In this document: positions 1 to 11,289 of the stretch, piece by piece | Layout of the letters: every line of letters begins with the position of its first letter | How positions within the stretch are numbered: position 1 is the first letter of the stretch | The notes under the pieces: generated by a model | Database searches by the model: none | What the model saw: the letters and a program-made list of their open reading frames with translations, nothing else | What the model was told of the DNA's origin: nothing | Program-made: the position numbers and the translations under genes | NCBI GenBank assembly: GCA_958298945.1 | Contig: OY282609.1 | Span: forward strand, 42,732,954 to 42,796,953 | Direction: 5' to 3' | DNA length: 64,000 bases | Source of the DNA: Atherix ibis | Lineage: Eukaryota > Arthropoda > Insecta > Diptera > Athericidae

Positions 1-199
1 TTCAGTGGTATTTTTCAAGAGAAATATTCAGTGGTATTTTTCAAGAGTAATATTCAATGGTATTTTTCAAGAGTGCTATTCAGTGGTATTTTTCATGTGG
101 AATATTCAGTGGTATTTTTCAAGAGGAATATTCAGTGGAATATTTCAAGAGGAATATTCAGTGGTATTTTTCAAGAGGAATATTCAGTGGTATTTTTCA

Positions 200-1530
200 A
201 GAGGAATATTCAGTGGTATTTTTCAAGTGGAATATTCAGTTGTATTTTTTAAGAGGAATATTCAGTGGTATTTTTCAAGAGGAATATTCAGTGGTATTTT
301 TCAAGAGGAATATTCAATGGTATTTTTCAAGAGGAATATTCGGTGGTATTTTTCAAGAGGAATAATCAGAGGTATTTTTCAAAAGCAATATACAATTGTA
401 ATTTTCAAGAGGAATATTCAGTGGTATTTTTCAAGAGGAATATTCAGTGGTATTTTTCAAGAGGAATATTCAGTGGTATTTTTCAAGAGGAATATTGGGT
501 GGTATTTTTCAAGAGGAATGATCAGAGGTATTTTTCAAAAGCAATATTCAATTGTATTTTTCAAGAGAAATATTCAGTAGTATTTTTCAAGAGGAATATT
601 CAGTGGCATTTTTCAAGAGGAATATTCAGTGGTATTTTTCAAGAGAAATATTCAGTGGTATTTTTCAAGAGTAATATTCAATGGTATTTTTCAAGAGTGC
701 TATTCAGTGGTATTTTTCATGTGGAATATTCAGTGGTATTTTTCAAGAGGAATATTCAGTGGAATATTTCAAGAGGAATATTCAGTGGTATTTTTCAAGA
801 AGAATATTCAGTGGTATTTTGCAAGACGAATATTCAATAGTATTTTTCAAGTAGAATATTCAGTGGTATTTTTCAAGAGGAATATTCAGTGGTATTTTTC
901 AAGAGGAATATTCAGTTGTATTTTTCAAGAGGAATATTCAGTGGTATTTGTCAAGAGGAATATTCGGTGGTATTTTTCAAGAAAAAAAATCAGAGGTATT
1001 TTTCAAAAGCAATATAAAATTGTATTTTTCAAGAGGAATATTTAGTGGTATTTTTCAAGACGAATATTCAGTTGTATTCTTCAATAGGAATATTCAGTGG
1101 TATTTTTCAAGAGGAATATTCAGTAATATTTTTTAAGAGGAATATTCAGTGGTATTTTTCAAGTGGAATATTCAGTGGTATTTTTCAAGAGGAATATTCA
1201 GTGGTATTTTTCAAGAGCAATATTTAGTGGTATTTTTCAAGAGGAATATTCAGTTGTATTTTTCAAGAGGAATATTCAGTGGTATTTTTCAAGAGGAATA
1301 TTCAGTAATATTTTTCAAGAGGAATATTCAGTTGTATTTTTCAAGAGGAATATTCAGTGGTATTTTTCAAGTGGAATATTCAGTGGTATTTTTCAAGTGG
1401 AATATTCAGTGGTATTTTTCATGAGGAATATTCAGTGGTATTTTTCAAGAAGAATATTCAGTGGTATTTTGCAAGAGGAATATTCAATAGTATTTTTCAA
1501 GAGGAATATTCAGTGGTATTTTTCAAGTGG
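200..1530 (+). repeat. Segment shared with 7,428-8,757 (offset 7,228 bp)
   Basis: From about 200 to 1,530 the variant order matches 7,428-8,757 at a constant offset of 7,228 bp (278 monomers). The match includes the A-rich monomer (979 and 8,207), the TTCAATAGG monomer and the GTAATATTTTTTAAG monomer. A few substitutions separate the copies. The segment joins the end of a family A unit to the start of family 2, so the same A/2 junction exists twice, at about 830 and 8,060. Confidence 0.8.
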
Positions 1531-1660
1531 AATATTCAGTTGTATTTTTTAAGAGGAATATTCAGTGGTATTTTTCAAGAGGAATATTCAGTGGTATTTT
1601 TCAAGAGGAATATTCAATGGTATTTTTCAAGAGGAATATTCGGTGGTATTTTTCAAGAGG

Positions 1661-2310
1661 AATAATCAGAGGTATTTTTCAAAAGCAATATACAATTGTA
1701 ATTTTCAAGAGGAATATTCAGTGGTATTTTTCAAGAGGAATATTCAGTGGAATATTTCAAGAGGAATATTCAGTGGTATTTTTCAAGAGGAATATTCAGT
1801 GGTATTTTTCATGAGGAATATTCAGTGGTATTTTTCAAGAAGAATATTCAGTGGTATTTTTCAAGTGAAATATTTAGTGGTATTTTTCAAGAGGAACATT
1901 CAGTGGTATTTTTCAAGAGGGATATTCACTGGTATTTTTCAAGAGGAATATTCAGTTGTATTTTTCAAGAGCAATATTCAGTGGTATTTTTCAAGTGGAA
2001 TATTCGGTGGTATTTTTCAAGAGGAATATTCAGTGGTATTTTTCATGAGGAATATTCAGTGGTATTTTTCAAGAAGAATATTCAGTGGTATTTTTCAAGT
2101 GAAATATTTAGTGGTATTTTTCAAGAGGAATATTCAGTGGTATTTTTCAAGAGGAATATTCAGTGGTATTTTTCAAGTGGAATATTCAGTTGTATTTTTT
2201 AAGAGGAATATTCAGTGGTATTTTTCAAGAGGAATATTCAGTGGTATTTTTCAAGAGGAATATTCAATGGTATTTTTCAAGAGGAATATTCGGTGGTATT
2301 TTTCAAGAGG
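1661..2310 (+). repeat. Family A unit, 25 monomers (650 bp)
   Basis: Measured between successive AATAATCAGAGG markers. It is a divergent unit. It lacks the GAATGATCAGAGG monomer and the GTGCTATT monomer of the canonical series. Two copies of the TTTTTCATGAGG / AAGAAGAAT monomer pair (about 1,810 and 2,044) replace them. Confidence 0.7.
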
Positions 2311-3246
2311 AATAATCAGAGGTATTTTTCAAAAGCAATATACAATTGTAATTTTCAAGAGGAATATTCAGTGGTATTTTTCAAGAGGAATATTCAGTGG
2401 TATTTTTCAAGAGGAATATTCAGTGGTATTTTTCAAGAGGAATATTGAGTGGTATTTTTCAAGAGGAATGATCAGAGGTATTTTTCAAAAGCAATATTCA
2501 ATTGTATTTTTCAAGAGAAATATTCAGTAGTATTTTTCAAGAGGAATATTCAGTGGCATTTTTCAAGAGGAATATTCAGTGGTATTTTTCAAGAGAAATA
2601 TTCAGTGGTATTTTTCAAGAGTAATATTCAATGGTATTTTTCAAGAGTGCTATTCAGTGGTATTTTTCATGTGGAATATTCAGTGGTATTTTTCAAGAGG
2701 AATATTCAGTGGAATATTTCAAGAGGAATATTCAGTGGTATTTTTCAAGAGGAATATTCAGTGGTATTTTTCATGAGGAATATTCAGTGGTATTTTTCAA
2801 GAAGAATATTCAGTGGTATTTTTCAAGTGAAATATTTAGTGGTATTTTTCAAGAGGGATATTCACTGGTATTTTTCAAGAGGAATATTCAGTTGTATTTT
2901 TCAAGAGGAATATTCAGTGGTATTTTTCAAGTGGAATATTCGGTGGTATTTTTCAAGAGGAATATTCAGTGGTATTTTTCATGAGGAATATTCAGTGGTA
3001 TTTTTCAAGAAAAATATTCAGTGGTATTTTTCAAGTGAAATATTTAGTGGTATTTTTCAAGAGGAATATTCAGTGGTATTTTTCAAGAGGAATATTCAGT
3101 GGTATTTTTCAAGTGGAATATTCAGTTGTATTTTTTAAGAGGAATATTCAGTGGTATTTTTCAAGAGGAATATTCAGTGGTATTTTTCAAGAGGAATATT
3201 CAATGGTATTTTTCAAGAGGAATATTCGGTGGTATTTTTCAAGAGG
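2311..3246 (+). repeat. Family A unit, 36 monomers (936 bp)
   Basis: Canonical order with both marker monomers. It is eight monomers longer than the 728-bp form because the TCATGAGG / AAGAAGAAT / AAGTGAAAT sub-block appears twice, at about 2,770 and 2,980. Confidence 0.75.
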
Positions 3247-3974
3247 AATAATCAGAGGTATTTTTCAAAAGCAATATACAATTGTAATTTTCAAGAGGAA
3301 TATTCAGTGGTATTTTTCAAGAGGAATATTCAGTGGTATTTTTCAAGAGGAATATTCAGTGGTATTTTTCAAGAGGAATATTGGGTGGTATTTTTCAAGA
3401 GGAATGATCAGAGGTATTTTTCAAAAGCAATATTCAATTGTATTTTTCAAGAGAAATATTCAGTAGTATTTTTCAAGAGGAATATTCAGTGGCATTTTTC
3501 AAGAGGAATATTCAGTGGTATTTTTCAAGAGAAATATTCAGTGGTATTTTTCAAGAGTAATATTCAATGGTATTTTTCAAGAGTGCTATTCAGTGGTATT
3601 TTTCATGTGGAATATTCAGTGGTATTTTTCAAGAGGAATATTCAGTGGAATATTTCAAGAGGAATATTCAGTGGTATTTTTCAAGAGGAATATTCAGTGG
3701 TATTTTTCATGAGGAATATTCAGTGGTATTTTTCAAGAAGAATATTCAGTGGTATTTTTCAAGTGAAATATTTAGTGGTATTTTTCAAGAGGAATATTCA
3801 GTGGTATTTTTCAAGAGGAATATTCAGTGGTATTTTTCAAGTGGAATATTCAGTTGTATTTTTTAAGAGGAATATTCAGTGGTATTTTTCAAGAGGAATA
3901 TTCAGTGGTATTTTTCAAGAGGAATATTCAATGGTATTTTTCAAGAGGAATATTCGGTGGTATTTTTCAAGAGG
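3247..3974 (+). repeat. Family A canonical unit, 28 monomers (728 bp)
   Basis: Reference copy of family A. In order it holds the AATAATCAGAGG marker, the GAATGATCAGAGG marker 156 bp later, GTGCTATT (3,583), CATGTGG, a GTGGAATATTTC monomer, TCATGAGG, AAGAAGAAT, AAGTGAAATATTTAG, and a CAGTTGTATTTTTTAAG monomer. Confidence 0.8.
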
Positions 3975-4780
3975 AATAATCAGAGGTATTTTTCAAAAGC
4001 AATATACAATTGTAATTTTCAAGAGGAATATTCAGTGGTATTTTTCAAGAGGAATATTCAGTGGTATTTTTCAAGAGGAATATTCAGTGGTATTTTTCAA
4101 GAGGAATATTGGGTGGTATTTTTCAAGAGGAATGATCAGAGGTATTTTTCAAAAGCAATATTCAATTGTATTTTTCAAGAGAAATATTCAGTAGTATTTT
4201 TCAAGAGGAATATTCAGTGGCATTTTTCAAGAGGAATATTCAGTGGTATTTTTCAAGAGAAATATTCAGTGGTATTTTTCAAGAGTAATATTCAATGGTA
4301 TTTTTCAAGAGTGCTATTCAGTGGTATTTTTCATGTGGAATATTCAGTGGTATTTTTCAAGAGGAATATTCAGTGGAATATTTCAAGAGGAATATTCAGT
4401 GGTATTTTTCAAGAGGAATATTCAGTGGTATTTTTCATGAGGAATATTCAGTGGTATTTTTCAAGAAGAATATTCAGTGGTATTTTTCAAGAGGAATATT
4501 CAGTGGTATTTTTCATGAGGAATATTCAGTGGTATTTTTCAAGAAGAATATTCAGTGGTATTTTTCAAGTGAAATATTTAGTGGTATTTTTCAAGAGGAA
4601 TATTCAGTGGTATTTTTCAAGAGGAATATTCAGTGGTATTTTTCAAGTGGAATATTCAGTTGTATTTTTTAAGAGGAATATTCAGTGGTATTTTTCAAGA
4701 GGAATATTCAGTGGTATTTTTCAAGAGGAATATTCAATGGTATTTTTCAAGAGGAATATTCGGTGGTATTTTTCAAGAGG
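3975..4780 (+). repeat. Family A unit, 31 monomers (806 bp), with a 78-bp internal duplication
   Basis: Identical in order to the 728-bp unit except for three extra monomers. The TCATGAGG / AAGAAGAAT triplet occurs at 4,435 and again at 4,513, an exact 78-bp tandem duplication. Confidence 0.85.
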
Positions 4781-5404
4781 AATAATCAGAGGTATTTTTC
4801 AAAAGCAATATACAATTGTAATTTTCAAGAGGAATATTCAGTGGTATTTTTCAAGAGGAATATTCAGTGGTATTTTTCAAGAGGAATATTCAGTGGTATT
4901 TTTCAAGAGGAATATTGAGTGGTATTTTTCAAGAGGAATGATCAGAGGTATTTTTCAAAAGCAATATTCAATTGTATTTTTCAAGAGAAATATTCAGTAG
5001 TATTTTTCAAGAGGAATATTCAGTGGCATTTTTCAAGAGGAATATTCAGTGGTATTTTTCAAGAGAAATATTCAGTGGTATTTTTCAAGAGTAATATTCA
5101 ATGGTATTTTTCAAGAGTGCTATTCAGTGGTATTTTTCATGTGGAATATTCAGTGGTATTTTTCAAGAGGAATATTCAGTGGTATTTTTCATGAGGAATA
5201 TTCAGTGGTATTTTTCAAGAAGAATATTCAGTGGTATTTTTCAAGTGAAATATTTAGTGGTATTTTTCAAGAGGAATATTCAGTGGTATTTTTCAGGAGG
5301 AATATTCAGTGGTATTTTTCAAGAGGAATATTCAGTGGTATTTTTCAAGAGGAATATTCAATGGTATTTTTCAAGAGGAATATTCGGTGGTATTTTTCAA
5401 GAGG
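4781..5404 (+). repeat. Family A unit, 24 monomers (624 bp)
   Basis: Four monomers shorter than canonical through two separate 52-bp losses. One removes the GTGGAATATTTC monomer and a neighbour near 5,170. The other removes the AAGTGG and TTTTTTAAG monomers near 5,300. A private TTTTTCAGGAGG variant lies at the second loss point. Confidence 0.75.
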
Positions 5405-6132
5405 AATAATCAGAGGTATTTTTCAAAAGCAATATACAATTGTAATTTTCAAGAGGAATATTCAGTGGTATTTTTCAAGAGGAATATTCAGTGGTATTTT
5501 TCAAGAGGAATATTCAGTGGTATTTTTCAAGAGGAATATTGGGTGGTATTTTTCAAGAGGAATGATCAGAGGTATTTTTCAAAAGCAATATTCAATTGTA
5601 TTTTTCAAGAGAAATATTCAGTAGTATTTTTCAAGAGGAATATTCAGTGGCATTTTTCAAGAGGAATATTCAGTGGTATTTTTCAAGAGAAATATTCAGT
5701 GGTATTTTTCAAGAGTAATATTCAATGGTATTTTTCAAGAGTGCTATTCAGTGGTATTTTTCATGTGGAATATTCAGTGGTATTTTTCAAGAGGAATATT
5801 CAGTGGAATATTTCAAGAGGAATATTCAGTGGTATTTTTCAAGAGGAATATTCAGTGGTATTTTTCATGAGGAATATTCAGTGGTATTTTTCAAGAAGAA
5901 TATTCAGTGGTATTTTTCAAGTGAAATATTTAGTGGTATTTTTCAAGAGGAATATTCAGTGGTATTTTTCAAGAGGAATATTCAGTGGTATTTTTCAAGT
6001 GGAATATTCAGTTGTATTTTTTAAGAGGAATATTCAGTGGTATTTTTCAAGAGGAATATTCAGTGGTATTTTTCAAGAGGAATATTCAATGGTATTTTTC
6101 AAGAGGAATATTCGGTGGTATTTTTCAAGAGG
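5405..6132 (+). repeat. Family A canonical unit, 28 monomers (728 bp)
   Basis: Same variant order as 3,247-3,974; the few markers compared match. The next unit's marker reads AATGATCAGAGG (6,133) instead of AATAATCAGAGG, a single-base change that makes it resemble the second marker. Confidence 0.8.
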
Positions 6133-6652
6133 AATGATCAGAGGTATTTTTCAAAAGCAATATACAATTGTAATTTTCAAGAGGAATATTCAGTGGTATT
6201 TTTCAAGAGGAATATTCAGTGGTATTTTTCAAGAGGAATATTCAGTGGTATTTTTCAAGAGGAATATTGGGTGGTATTTTTCAAGAGGAATGATCAGAGG
6301 TATTTTTCAAAAGCAATATTCAATTGTATTTTTCAAGAGAAATATTCAGTAGTATTTTTCAAGAGGAATATTCAGTGGTATTTTTCATGAGGAATATTCA
6401 GTGGTATTTTTCAAGAAGAATATTCAGTGGTATTTTTCAAGTGAAATATTTAGTGGTATTTTTCAAGAGGAATATTCAGTGGTATTTTTCAAGAGGAATA
6501 TTCAGTGGTATTTTTCAAGTGGAATATTCAGTTGTATTTTTTAAGAGGAATATTCAGTGGTATTTTTCAAGAGGAATATTCAGTGGTATTTTTCAAGAGG
6601 AATATTCAATGGTATTTTTCAAGAGGAATATTCGGTGGTATTTTTCAAGAGG
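6133..6652 (+). repeat. Family A unit, 20 monomers (520 bp)
   Basis: Shortest family A unit. The whole GTGCTATT / CATGTGG block is missing: the sequence passes from the TTCAGTAG monomer (about 6,345) directly to TCATGAGG (about 6,386). Confidence 0.75.
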
Positions 6653-7588
6653 AATAATCAGAGGTATTTTTCAAAAGCAATATACAATTGTAATTTTCAA
6701 GAGGAATATTCAGTGGTATTTTTCAAGAGGAATATTCAGTGGTATTTTTCAAGAGGAATATTCAGTGGTATTTTTCAAGAGGAATATTGGGTGGTATTTT
6801 TCAAGAGGAATGATCAGAGGTATTTTTCAAAAGCAATATTCAATTGTATTTTTCAAGAGAAATATTCAGTAGTATTTTTCAAGAGGAATATTCGGTGGCA
6901 TTTTTCAAGAGGAATATTCAGTGGTATTTTTCAAGAGAAATATTCAGTGGTATTTTTCAAGAGTAATATTCAGTGGTATTTTTCAAGAGGAATATTCAGT
7001 GGTATTTTTCATGAGGAATATTCAGTGGTATTTTTCAAGAAGAATATTCAGTGGTATTTTTCAAGTGAAATATTTAGTGGTATTTTTCAAGAGGAATATT
7101 CAGTGGCATTTTTCAAGAGGAATATTCAGTGGTATTTTTCAAGAGAAATATTCAATGGTATTTTTCAAGAGTAATATTCAATGGTATTTTTCAAGAGTGC
7201 TATTCAGTGGTATTTTTCATGTGGAATATTCAGTGGTATTTTTCAAGAGGAATATTCAGTGGAATATTTCAAGAGGAATATTCAGTGGTATTTTTCAAGA
7301 GGAATATTCAGTGGTATTTTTCATGAGGAATATTCAGTGGTATTTTTCAAGAAGAATATTCAGTGGTATTTTTCAAGTGAAATATTTAGTGGTATTTTTC
7401 AAGAGGAATATTCAGTGGTATTTTTCAAGAGGAATATTCAGTGGTATTTTTCAAGTGGAATATTCAGTTGTATTTTTTAAGAGGAATATTCAGTGGTATT
7501 TTTCAAGAGGAATATTCAGTGGTATTTTTCAAGAGGAATATTCAATGGTATTTTTCAAGAGGAAAATTCGGTGGTATTTTTCAAGAGG
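6653..7588 (+). repeat. Family A unit, 36 monomers (936 bp)
   Basis: Eight monomers longer than canonical. The GAGAAAT / GAGTAAT / TCATGAGG / AAGAAGAAT block is present near 6,930-7,090, before the usual GTGCTATT block at 7,197. Confidence 0.75.
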
Positions 7589-8040
7589 AATAATCAGAGG
7601 TATTTTTCAAAAGCAATATACAATTGTAATTTTCAAGAGGAATTTTCAGTGGTATTTTTCAAGAGGAATATTCAGTGGTATTTTTCAAGAGGAATATTCA
7701 GTGGTATTTTTCAAGAGGAATATTGGGTGGTATTTTTCAAGAGGAATGATCAGAGGTATTTTTCAAAAGCAATATTCAATTGTATTTTTCAAGAGAAATA
7801 TTCAGTAGTATTTTTCAAGAGGAATATTCAGTGGCATTTTTCAAGAGGAATATTCAGTGGTATTTTTCAAGAGAAATATTCAGTGGTATTTTTCAAGAGT
7901 AATATTCAATGGTATTTTTCAAGAGTGCTATTCAGTGGTATTTTTCTTGTGGAATATTCAGTGGTATTTTTCAAGAGGAATATTCAGTGGAATATTTCAA
8001 GAGGAATATTCAGTGGTATTTTTCAAGAAGAATATTCAGT

Positions 8041-9364
8041 GGTATTTTGCAAGACGAATATTCAATAGTATTTTTCAAGTAGAATATTCAGTGGTATTTT
8101 TCAAGAGGGATATTCAGTGGTATTTTTCAAGAGGAATATTCAGTTGTATTTTTCAAGAGGAATATTCAGTGGTATTTGTCAAGAGGAATATTCGGTGGTA
8201 TTTTTCAAGAAAAAAAATCAGAGGTATTTTTCAAAAGCAATATAAAATTGTATTTTTCAAGAGGAATATTTAGTGGTATTTTTCAAGAGGAATATTCAGT
8301 TGTATTCTTCAATAGAAATATTCAGTGGTATTTTTCAAGAGGAATATTCAGTAATAATTTTTAAGAGGAATATTCAGTGGTATTTTTCAAGTGGAATATT
8401 CAGTGGTATTTTTCAAGAGGAATATTCAGTGGTATTTTTCAAGAGCAATATTTAGTGGTATTTTTCAAGAGGAATATTCAGTTGTATTTTTCAAGAGGAA
8501 TATTCAGTGGTATTTTTCAAGAGGAATATTCAGTGGTATTTTTCAAGAGGAATATTCAGTTGTATTTTTCAAGAGGAATATTCAGTGGTATTTTTCAAGT
8601 GGAATATTCAGTGGTATTTTTCAAGTGGAATATTCAGTGGTATTTTTCATGAGGAATATTCAGTGGTATTTTTCAAGAAGAATATTCAGTGGTATTTTGC
8701 AAGAGGAATATTCAATAGTATTTTTCAAGAGGAATATTCAGTGGTATTTTTCAAGAAGAATATTCAGTTGTAATTTGCAAGAGGAATATTCAGTGGTATT
8801 TTTCAAGAGGAATATTCAGTGGTATTTTTCAAGAGGAATATTGAGTGGTATTTTTCAAGAGGAATATTCGGTGGTATTTTTCAAGAGGAATAATCAGAGG
8901 TATTTTTCAAAAGCAATATACAAATGTATTTTTCAAGAGGAATATTCAGTGGTATTTTTCAAGACGATTATTCAGTGGTATTTTTCAAGTGGAATATCCA
9001 GTGGTATTTTTCAAGAGGATTATTCAGTAGTATTTTTCAAGAGGAATATTCAGTGGTATTTTTCAAGAGGAATATTCAGTTGTTATTTTCAAGAGGAATG
9101 ATCAGAGGTATTTTTCAAAAGCAATATTCAATTGTATTTTTCAAGAGAAATATTCAGCTGTATTTTTGAAGAGGAATATTCAGTGGCATTTTTCAAGTGG
9201 AATATTTAGTGGTCTTTTTCAAGAGGAATATTCAGTGGTATTTTTCAAGAGGAATATTCAGTGGTATTTTTCAATAGGAATATTCAGTGGTATTTTTCAA
9301 GAGGAATATTCAGTAGTATTTTTCAAGAGGAATATTCAGTGGTATTTTTCAAGAGAAATATTCA
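8041..9364 (+). repeat. Family 2 satellite, first partial unit
   Basis: No gene. The block opens with the A-rich monomer (8,207), then the TTCTTCAATAG and GTAAT monomers. The marker series then continues to a GAATGATCAGAGG monomer near 9,100 and TTCAATAGG near 9,270. The A-rich monomer recurs 1,898 bp later at 10,105, so this is the first, slightly divergent copy of the family 2 period. Confidence 0.75.
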
Positions 9365-11289
9365 ATGGTATTTTTCAAGAGTAATATTCAATGGTATTTT
9401 TCAAGAGGACTATTCAGTGGTATTTTTCATGTGGAATATTCAGTGGTATTTTTCAAGAGGAATATTCAGTGGAATATTTCAAGAGGAATATTAAGTGGTA
9501 TTTTTAAAGAAGAATATTCAGTGGTGTTTTGCAAGACGAATATTCAGTGATATTTTTTAAGAGGAATTATCAGTAATATTTTTTAAGAGGAATATTCAGT
9601 GGTATTTTTCAAGTGGAATATTCAGTGGTATTTTTCAAGAGGAATATTCAGTGGTATTTTTCAAGAGGAGTATTCACTGGTATTTTTCAAGAGGAATATT
9701 CAGTTGTATTTTTCAAGAGGAATATTCAGTGGTATTTTTCAAGTGGAATGTTCAGTGGTATTTTTCAAGAGGAATATTCAGTCGTATTTTTCATGAGGAA
9801 TATTCAGTGGTATTTTTCAAGAAGAATATTCAGTGGTATTTTGCAAGAGGAATATTCAATAGTATTTTTCAAGAGGAATATTCAGTGGAATATTTCAAGA
9901 GGAATATTCAGTGGTATTTTTCAAGAAGAATATTCAGTGGTATTTTGCAAGACGAATATTCAATAGTATTTTTCAAGTAGAATATTCAGTGGTATTTTTC
10001 AAGAGGGATATTCAGTGGTATTTTTCAAGAGGAATATTCAGTTGTATTTTTCAAGAGGAATATTCAGTGGTATTTGTCAAGAGGAATATTCGGTGGTATT
10101 TTTCAAGAAAAAAAATCAGAGGTATTTTTCAAAAGCAATATAAAATTGTATTTTTCAAGAAGAATATTTAGTGGTATTTTTCAAGAGGAATATTCAGTTG
10201 TATTCTTCAATAGGAATATTCAGTGGTATTTTTCAAGAGGAATATTCAGTAATATTTTTTAAGAGGAATATTCAGTGGTATTTTTCAAGTGGAATATTCA
10301 GTGGTATTTTTCAAGAGGAATATTCAGTGGTATTTTTCAAGAGGAATATTTAGTGGTATTTTTCAAGAGGAATATTCAGTTGTATTTTTCAAGAGGAATA
10401 TTCAGTGGTATTTTTCAAGAGGAATATTCAGTGGTATTTTTCAAGAGGAATATTCAGTTGTATTTTTCAAGAGGAATATTCAGTGGTATTTTTCAAGTGG
10501 AATATTCAGTGGTATTTTTCAAGAAGAATATTCAGTGGTATTTTTCATGAGGAATATTCAGTGGTATTTTTCAAGAAGAATATTCAGTGGTATTTTGCAA
10601 GAGGAATATTCAATTGTATTTTTCAAGAGGAATATTCAGTTGTATTTTACAAGAGGAATATTCAGTGGTATTTTTCAAGAGGAATATTCAGTGGTATTTT
10701 TCAAGAGGAATATTGAGTGGTATTTTTCAAGTGGAATATCCAGTGGTATTTTTCAAGAGGATTATTCAGTGGTATTTTTCAAGAGGAATATTCAGTGGTA
10801 TTTTTCAAGAGGAATATTCAGTGGTATTTTTCAAGTGGAATATCCAGTGGTATTTTTCAAGAGGATTATTCAGTGGTATTTTTCAAGAGGAATATTCAGT
10901 GGTATTTTTCAAGAGGAATATTCAGTTGTAATTTTCAAGAGGAATATTCAGTGGTATTTTTCAAGAGGAATATTCAGTGGTATTTTTCAAGAGTACGTAT
11001 TTAGTGGTATTTTTCAAGAGGAATGTTTGGTGGTATTTTTCAAGAGGAATGATCAGAGGTATTTTTCAAAAGCAATATTCAATTGTATTTTTCAAGAGAA
11101 ATATTCAGCTGTATTTTTCAAGAGGAATATTCAGTGGTATTTTTCAATAGGAATATTCAGTGGTATTTTTCAAGAGGAATATTCCGTAGTATTTTTCAAT
11201 AGGAATATTCAGTGGTATTTTTCAAGAGGAATATTCAGTAGTATTTTTCAAGAGGAATATTCAGTGGTATTTTTCAAGAGAAATATTCA
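9365..11289 (+). repeat. Family 2 HOR unit, copy a (1,925 bp)
   Basis: About 1.6 kb from 9,365 reappears at 11,290 at a constant 1,925-bp offset, including rare variants such as TTTTTAAAGAAG (9,500) and the GTGTTTTGCAAGACG monomer. The period is 74 monomers plus 1 base. The extra base comes from the GAGTACGTATTTAG insertion at 10,991, which copy b lacks. Confidence 0.88.
10985..11010 (+). repeat. Monomer with 1-base insertion (register shift)
   Basis: The text GAGTACGTATTTAG replaces GAGGAATATTTAG, adding one base. All monomers downstream are displaced by +1 until a compensating 1-base loss at about 14,633. It is unique in the window and is absent at the equivalent site near 12,915. Confidence 0.85.

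Larger units (their letters stand above)
1..8040 (+). repeat. Higher-order repeat family A (canonical 28-mer, 728 bp)
   Basis: A fixed series of variant monomers recurs. A GAGTGCTATT monomer followed by one with TTTTTCATGTGG starts at about 73, 697, 2647, 3583, 4311, 5117, 5741, 7197 and 7925. All spacings are exact multiples of 26 (624, 1950, 936, 728, 806, 624, 1456, 728). A second marker, AATAATCAGAGG followed by a CAAAAGCAATATACAATTG monomer, tracks with it. Units therefore differ only by gain or loss of whole monomers, the pattern expected of unequal exchange in register. No gene is present. Confidence 0.9.

Noticed and set aside
979..1000. A-run as a polyadenylated insertion
   Set aside because: Array register is kept (the run replaces monomer bases one for one), with no target-site duplication or foreign sequence. 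It is a variant monomer.
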